Of a stretch of DNA of 64,000 nt, positions 59,484-64,000 are shown piece by piece; within the stretch, counting starts at the first letter, position 1, and every line of letters starts with the position of its first letter. Origin of the DNA: a virus. The position numbers were made by a program, and so were the translations under genes. The DNA is taken from positions 1 through 64,000 of IMG/VR virus record IMGVR_UViG_3300034093_003497; one strand, 5' to 3'. Under the pieces are notes generated by a model. The model saw nothing but the letters and a program-made list of their open reading frames with translations. It was not told the DNA's origin and ran no database searches.

Positions 59484-61040
59484 ATGGCCAGACCAAAGAA
59501 CCCAAATAATACATTGCACAAGATTTGCCCGACCTGCAAATCGGAATTTACGTGCGAAAAACGGAAAGAGAAAATGTATTGTTCTCGCGTCTGCGCATGT
59601 AACTCTCCGGAGGTAAAAGAGAAAAATAAACTCGGAGTTGCTAAAACTTTCGACGCTAGATATGGTGGACATGCTATGAAAACCGACGCGGTCAAGGAGA
59701 ATTACAAAGCCGCGATGATGGCAACACACGGCGTGGAATGGGCCGGTGGGATGCCAGACCACGTAGAAAAAGTTAAAAAAACCCTTGCCGCTCGTTATGG
59801 TGACGAAAATTACAATAACCCGACACAAATGAAATCCACCATGATAGAAAAATATGGGGTTGATAATTACAGAAAATCCAAAGAGTACGAAGAAAAATAC
59901 AAAAAGACATGTGCTATAAAATATGGAGTTGCACATGCGTCAAAATCGAGTGAATTTAAAGATGCACATAAAATAACGATGTTCAAAAAGTTTGTGTCGT
60001 CCGAGCGGTTCAAACATTTTGTTCCGTTATTTAACATAGAAGATTATTTTGGAGTAAAGACTGTTTCCTCCACAATGACATATTCATTTAAATGTAATAG
60101 ATGCAATAGAGAAGAAGCACACAGTCTTAATAATGGAGCAACTATAAAATGTTCTAAGTGCGACAAAACTATGTCGGACTTTCAGTCGAGTATATTTGAA
60201 TTTATCAAGACACTGGTCCCGGATGACCCCGTGATACCCAACGATAGAACCACATTATTTCCCAGAGAAATAGATATATATTTACCAAATCAAAAGATTG
60301 GTATAGAATGTAATGGACTTTACTGGCATACTGAAATATCCGGTGGAAAAAATAGAAATTACCATCTCAACAAGACCAACGGGGCAGCATTCAAAGGAAT
60401 ACGCTTAATACATATATTTGAAAACGAATGGAATCATTCACAGGAAGTGGTCAAGTCCGTGCTCAGAAATATATTGATAAAGGGTAATATAAAAATTCAC
60501 GCACGAAAATGTGAAATACGAGATATATCATCTCAAGAAAAAAAGGAATTTCTGGCAAGAAATCACATCCAAGGAAACGACCATGCCACAATAAAACTTG
60601 GAATGTATTTCAATAAAGAGTTGATGTCGGTCATGACATTTGTAAAATCCAGATTCGATACGGCAGTTGAGTGGGAAATGAGCAGATTTTGTTCTAAGTT
60701 GGGTCACACCGTCATAGGTGGAAGCTCTCGCCTGTTTTCTCATTTTGTAAAAAAACACAACCCTAATTCGATTGTTACATACGGAGACCGGCGATACTTC
60801 TCGGGTGAAGTGTATTTAAAGTTGGGATTCAATTTCGTTTCTACGACTCCCCCCGGATATTATTACACAGTGGATGGATATTCTACCCTGTCCGGGAGAC
60901 AGGGGTGGCAGAAACACAAACTTGCCAACAAACTCCTTTCGTTTGACCCCGCCTTGTCGGAATGGGAAAATATGAAAATGAACGGGTTCGACCGGATTTG
61001 GGATTGTGGGCATTCGAAGTGGGTGTGGAAAAAGTGTTGA
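59484..61040 (+). CDS. Vsr-like homing endonuclease
   Basis: 519 aa from the ATG before ARPKNPNN. Cys pairs near the start (CPTC, CSRVC) form a zinc finger; repeated K-Y-G-V blocks (about 95-160) may be DNA-reading modules; a second Cys cluster (CNRC, CSKC) follows. FPREIDIYLPNQKIGIECNGLYWHTE and GIRLIHIFENEW form the EDxHD/Vsr-like nuclease core. The C-terminal third (GGSSRLFSHFVKKHNP, YGDRRYFSGEVYLKLGF) is usual in phage homing enzymes of this class. It lies in the divergent gap after the tail tube gene, a typical freestanding insertion. Confidence 0.85.
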   Translation: MARPKNPNNTLHKICPTCKSEFTCEKRKEKMYCSRVCACNSPEVKEKNKLGVAKTFDARYGGHAMKTDAVKENYKAAMMATHGVEWAGGMPDHVEKVKKTLAARYGDENYNNPTQMKSTMIEKYGVDNYRKSKEYEEKYKKTCAIKYGVAHASKSSEFKDAHKITMFKKFVSSERFKHFVPLFNIEDYFGVKTVSSTMTYSFKCNRCNREEAHSLNNGATIKCSKCDKTMSDFQSSIFEFIKTLVPDDPVIPNDRTTLFPREIDIYLPNQKIGIECNGLYWHTEISGGKNRNYHLNKTNGAAFKGIRLIHIFENEWNHSQEVVKSVLRNILIKGNIKIHARKCEIRDISSQEKKEFLARNHIQGNDHATIKLGMYFNKELMSVMTFVKSRFDTAVEWEMSRFCSKLGHTVIGGSSRLFSHFVKKHNPNSIVTYGDRRYFSGEVYLKLGFNFVSTTPPGYYYTVDGYSTLSGRQGWQKHKLANKLLSFDPALSEWENMKMNGFDRIWDCGHSKWVWKKC

Positions 61041-61070
61041 CGCGGACAAGAAACCTATTACAACCATACC

Positions 61071-61376
61071 ATGAGCAATCAAATCACCGAACAGCAATTA
61101 TCAGACGCAATTAAACAAAACGTTTTATCTATTGCGTTCAAGTGTGTGTTCACCGTGCCGGATTTAGAGTTACCGGAAAAGATTGATGCTGGTATAAAGT
61201 TGTTCATGGGCGAGTTTATCAAAGCCGTACCATTCAAAAACTTCACCTCGACGGTGGAAGTAGATAATGTGAAAATTGTAGTGAAAATCGTGGTCAACCA
61301 CATCGACGAAAAACATAACCCAACGCGAGTTGAATCTGTGCTTCCGATGGAAATTATACCAGTTAATTCGCGATAA
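61071..61376 (+). CDS. Hypothetical protein, 101 aa
   Basis: Mixed alpha/beta, no known motif. Its start lies near a weak TTGACG...TACAAC pair. A strong promoter follows its stop, so it may be expressed separately from the ligase gene. Confidence 0.62.
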   Translation: MSNQITEQQLSDAIKQNVLSIAFKCVFTVPDLELPEKIDAGIKLFMGEFIKAVPFKNFTSTVEVDNVKIVVKIVVNHIDEKHNPTRVESVLPMEIIPVNSR

Positions 61377-61379
61377 CTA

Positions 61380-61407
61380 TTGACACGAGATAAAAAGTCT
61401 GTATAGT
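61380..61407 (+). promoter_or_regulatory. Sigma-70-like promoter of the Rnl2-like ligase
   Basis: TTGACA, 16 bases, TATAGT. Transcription would begin about five bases before the ATG at 61418. Confidence 0.65.
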
Positions 61408-61417
61408 TGTGCCTAAT

Positions 61418-62428
61418 ATGAAACATATTCCATATCCCTCTATCGAACAGTTTAGAAACGCGATTCACAAGGTCGGTTGCAAAGCCAGACATGCCGGTAT
61501 TGATGTTAATGGTGACCCCGTGTACGATCACACTAAAGTCTTACCAGTACTGACTTATGAAGGCACGGTTAAGTTGCATGGTACTAACGCAGCCATCTGT
61601 ACAAATGTTTTATCCGGAGAAGTTTGGTTCCAAAGCCGGGAAAATGTCATTGCCCTTGAAAAAGATAATGCAGGGTTTGTTCGCCACTTTGAGGGAAAAT
61701 TTGTCAGAAAGTTGTTTTCTTTAATCGAACCCGCGAGCGAAGACTATGCCGTATTTGGTGAGTGGTGCGGAGGAAACATTCAACCCAACGTTGGGATTGC
61801 AAAGCTATCCAAACGATTTGTTGTTTTTGGAGTGTTGGCTGACGATAAGTGGCTTGGAAAAGAAGCCATCAGTAAGGTAAAAGACGAAACCATTGGTGTT
61901 TACAACATTTACGATTATCCGTGTGAAACCATTGAAATCGACTTCAACAAGCCAGAAATTTCTCAGAACAAACTTTCCGAATTGACCATTAAGGTTGAGG
62001 AGTCCTGCCCTGTGGCAAAAGCTATGGGAGTTGACGGTATCGGCGAAGGCATTGTATGGAAGTGTGTCTCCGAAGGCTGGGAATCGCCAGAATTTTACTT
62101 CAAAGTGAAAGGCGAACTCCACTCGAAATCGAAGGTTATTACTCTAAAGCCGATTGATTTGGAGAAACTTGATAAAGCCACCACTTTGGCAGTCAAGGTT
62201 ACTCCCGAGTGGCGGCTAGCGCAAATGTTAGACAAGGCGTGTGATCTAATGAACGGAGGAAAAATCGACCGAAGCAAAGTTGGGGACTTCATCAAACTTG
62301 TCACCGACGATGTAACCAAAGAGGAAACCCACACTATCAAGGAAGCCGGGGTTGACGCGAAAGATATAAGCGGACATATCGCAAAGATTGCTCGCAACTA
62401 CTTCTTTGAGAGAGAAAAGGTCCAGTAA
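61418..62428 (+). CDS. RNA ligase, Rnl2-like
   Basis: 336 aa from ATG 61418; a GTG at 61409 is possible but overlaps the promoter region. Motifs: I KLHGTNAAI (adenylated Lys), III FGEWCGG, IV EGIVWK, V FYFKVKGE. T4 Rnl2 is 334 aa. It seals 3'-OH/5'-P nicks in RNA duplexes, e.g. cleaved tRNA anticodon loops. Confidence 0.9.
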   Translation: MKHIPYPSIEQFRNAIHKVGCKARHAGIDVNGDPVYDHTKVLPVLTYEGTVKLHGTNAAICTNVLSGEVWFQSRENVIALEKDNAGFVRHFEGKFVRKLFSLIEPASEDYAVFGEWCGGNIQPNVGIAKLSKRFVVFGVLADDKWLGKEAISKVKDETIGVYNIYDYPCETIEIDFNKPEISQNKLSELTIKVEESCPVAKAMGVDGIGEGIVWKCVSEGWESPEFYFKVKGELHSKSKVITLKPIDLEKLDKATTLAVKVTPEWRLAQMLDKACDLMNGGKIDRSKVGDFIKLVTDDVTKEETHTIKEAGVDAKDISGHIAKIARNYFFEREKVQ

Positions 62429-62450
62429 TCAGTTTCATACGCTGTCTAAT

Positions 62451-62885
62451 ATGAACATATTTAACATAGAAAGAACTTTCACAGAAAAAGCAAAAAGACG
62501 TTGGCAGAAAATCTTCATAGCTGTTGATGTACATGATGTTATTTTAGAGGGTAAATATAATTTGAATAACGATGGTGCTGGTTATATGCCCAACTGTATC
62601 AAGGTTTTACAACAGTGGAGCAAGCGTGAAGATATATCACTGATTCTATGGACAAGTAGTCATGTTGGTCCTGCCAGTAAAGTGTTGGATAATCTTGAAA
62701 AACATAATATAAATTTTAAACATGTAAATTGCAATCCAGAATGTGCAAATGATGCGTTGTGCGACTTTAGTAAAAAGTTTTATGCCAACGTAATTTTGGA
62801 TGATAAGGCCGGATTTGATGGACCGAACGGAGATTGGTTTCTTATTGAGAAAGAATTGAAGCGAATTGGCGAGTGGAAAGAATAA
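62451..62885 (+). CDS. HAD-superfamily phosphatase-like protein
   Basis: 144 aa from the ATG before NIFNIE. FIAVDVHDVI (nucleophile D and the +2 acid/base-like D), LILWTSSH and VILDDKAGFDG fit HAD motifs I, II and IV. It could complement the stand-alone kinase at 20 kb as the 3'-phosphatase half of a T4 Pnkp-like activity, but the substrate is unproven. Confidence 0.68.
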   Translation: MNIFNIERTFTEKAKRRWQKIFIAVDVHDVILEGKYNLNNDGAGYMPNCIKVLQQWSKREDISLILWTSSHVGPASKVLDNLEKHNINFKHVNCNPECANDALCDFSKKFYANVILDDKAGFDGPNGDWFLIEKELKRIGEWKE

Positions 62886-62887
62886 AT

Positions 62888-63472
62888 ATGAGCTATACAA
62901 ATCATAGCGGTGGATGTGCAGGTTCTGACATGGAATGGGAAAACCAAGGAATACCATATGGCGTAAAAACTATTGCATATTCTTTTGGCAATCATGTACA
63001 GTACGGTAAAAATCAATGTAAATTGACGCAGGAACAGTTGAATGAGGGATACGAAAAATGTAAAATTGCGGCTGAAACATTGAAACGACCTTGGAAATAT
63101 ATCGAAAATAAACCATATGTAAAAAACTTGATGGCAAGAAATTGGTTTCAGGTCAAGGGTGCAGATTGTGTATTTGCGGTTGGCAAGTTTGTAAAAAATT
63201 CAACCGCACTTGTAGATGGTGGAACTGGCTGGGCAGTGCAAATGGCAGTCGATAATTACGTTCCAATATACTTATTTGAGCAAAATGTCAATAGCTGGTT
63301 TGGCTTTGACTATTGTACAGATATAGATGGAGCACAACGCGAAAGACAGTTTATTCCATGCTTGTATCCTCCCACACTAACGAAAAATTTTGCTGGGATT
63401 GGAACGCGAGAAATTAACGAAAACGGAAAGCGTGCAATTACGGAGATTTATAAGCACACTTTTTCCCAGTGA
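62888..63472 (+). CDS. SLOG-type nucleotide/ADP-ribose-binding protein
   Basis: 194 aa from the ATG before SYTNHSGG. HSGGCAGSDMEWENQ near the start and NFAGIGTREI near the end are the glycine-rich motifs of SLOG/YspA-type proteins, which bind nucleotides or ADP-ribose-like ligands; VDGGTGWAVQMAV is a further loop. Some SLOG proteins act in defence signalling; here a phage counter-role is possible. Confidence 0.65.
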   Translation: MSYTNHSGGCAGSDMEWENQGIPYGVKTIAYSFGNHVQYGKNQCKLTQEQLNEGYEKCKIAAETLKRPWKYIENKPYVKNLMARNWFQVKGADCVFAVGKFVKNSTALVDGGTGWAVQMAVDNYVPIYLFEQNVNSWFGFDYCTDIDGAQRERQFIPCLYPPTLTKNFAGIGTREINENGKRAITEIYKHTFSQ

Positions 63473-64000
63473 TTTCTTTTACAGATGCGCTTTTGTCGTA
63501 TAGTCGAATTGCGCTATCTTTAATTTTATCCAAAAACCCCTTGGCTCTTAACATTTTAAACACGATGTTCTCTTCGGATAGTTCTCCGGAAGAATCCAAC
63601 CCAGCTTGTCTGAATTTATAAAGTTTATCTAGTAGAGACTTAAGACCGGCTTCATCGTTAGAACTGATCAACGAGTTGATTTTGTTTTTGTATTCTTTAT
63701 ACTTCTTTTTGATTAACCCCACATTAAAATTCGGTTTTTCTTTAACTGGTGGAATCAACCATTTATCAGATAGCACAGAATATTCCGACGCAGACGTTGG
63801 TGTATATTCCACATCTTGCACATAAAGTTCAACGTCATGCCCCTTCATTGTTATGTTGTGAGTTTCATTCCACGGACGTTTGATGGCGTCAAATAATGTT
63901 TGAGCGTCCTCTTTTGACATATTCAACGTAGAATAGTCTGCGACAATATGTAAATCTATGTCGGAATACTGCGTCCAGTTATAATTTGTTATTGAACCTA
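63438..64000 (-). CDS. Nucleotidyltransferase, 5' end beyond window
   Basis: Partial. The reading frame stays open to the window edge, and its first codons read GSITNYNWTQYSDIDLH: the G-S then S-D-x-D signature of minimal nucleotidyltransferases, so the true start is outside. The remaining part has HDVELYVQDVEYTP, a helical Lys-rich domain (IKKKYKEYKNKI) and ends GKKCAYKSP. It overlaps the SLOG gene's end tail to tail by 35 bases. Polynucleotide, protein or antibiotic transfer are all possible. Confidence 0.75.
   Translation of the reverse strand, partial: GSITNYNWTQYSDIDLHIVADYSTLNMSKEDAQTLFDAIKRPWNETHNITMKGHDVELYVQDVEYTPTSASEYSVLSDKWLIPPVKEKPNFNVGLIKKKYKEYKNKINSLISSNDEAGLKSLLDKLYKFRQAGLDSSGELSEENIVFKMLRAKGFLDKIKDSAIRLYDKSASVKEITGKKCAYKSP

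Noticed and set aside
1-64000. Reassigned stop codon (TAG or TGA as sense) in this phage
   Set aside because: Large conserved genes are open and end normally in the standard code; no clear suppressor tRNA other than one ambiguous tRNA.
1-64000. Lysogeny or integration module
   Set aside because: No integrase, repressor or att-like site was recognised; all modules are of a lytic T4-like type.

Overview
The window is part of the genome of a large T4-like contractile-tailed phage (myovirus), probably known mainly from metagenomes. The evidence is a near-complete T4-type replisome (family B DNA polymerase, sliding clamp, gp44-type clamp loader, gp41-type helicase, RecA/UvsX-like recombinase, gp32-like SSB, 5'-3' exonuclease, class I ribonucleotide reductase), an rIIA/rIIB pair, and tail genes (gp19-like tube, tape measure, gp26/gp51-like pair, gp53/LysM-like wedge protein). 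No terminase, portal or capsid gene and no integration module is seen. The host is unknown. Starts have no recognisable Shine-Dalgarno. Several minus-strand genes sit just behind sigma-70-like boxes (TTGACA, 16-17 bp, TAnnnT), often with almost no leader.

Layout. 1-3908 (+): a SWIM-finger protein, a two-domain ADP-ribosyltransferase-like protein and a conserved phage protein, with three minus-strand tRNAs between the last two. 3909-9393 (-): about 27 further tRNAs, one N-terminal-motif protein and a lambda-type holin; between the tRNAs lie several tRNA-sized units with self-complementary ends that are not recognisable tRNAs. A polypurine promoter region near 9.7 kb probably drives the array. 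9.9-16.6 kb (-): a 43-aa ORF, an Rnl5/DraRnl-like RNA ligase, a VWA protein, DUF4326, an ADP-ribosylglycohydrolase, a 2H phosphoesterase and the clamp loader. 16.6-20.4 kb (-): clamp, DNA polymerase and a polynucleotide-kinase-like protein. 20.4-26.6 kb (-): glycosyltransferases and methyltransferases read after a Thr/Pro-repeat protein that may be their acceptor. 26.6-31.4 kb (-): small proteins and rIIB/rIIA. 31.4-41.1 kb (-): two N-terminal-motif proteins, NrdA/NrdB, helicase, ATP-grasp protein, exonuclease, RecA and SSB. 41.2-59.3 kb (-): a nuclease-fold-like protein, a divergent family A DNA polymerase, tail and baseplate genes, more N-terminal-motif proteins, a release factor and the tail tube. 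59.4-63.5 kb (+): a Vsr-like homing endonuclease, an Rnl2-like RNA ligase, a HAD-type protein and a SLOG-type protein. A nucleotidyltransferase on the minus strand runs off the right edge.

Themes. (1) Translation: about 30 tRNAs, RNA-repair enzymes and a release factor that carries, base for base in the key positions, the bacterial prfB-type +1 frameshift signal. (2) ADP-ribose chemistry: a transferase-like protein and a hydrolase. (3) A recurring N-terminal amphipathic tag with [IL]-x-E motifs, which could be a capsid-targeting peptide. (4) A virion-glycosylation cassette. All functions are inferred by reading the sequence; no database search was possible.
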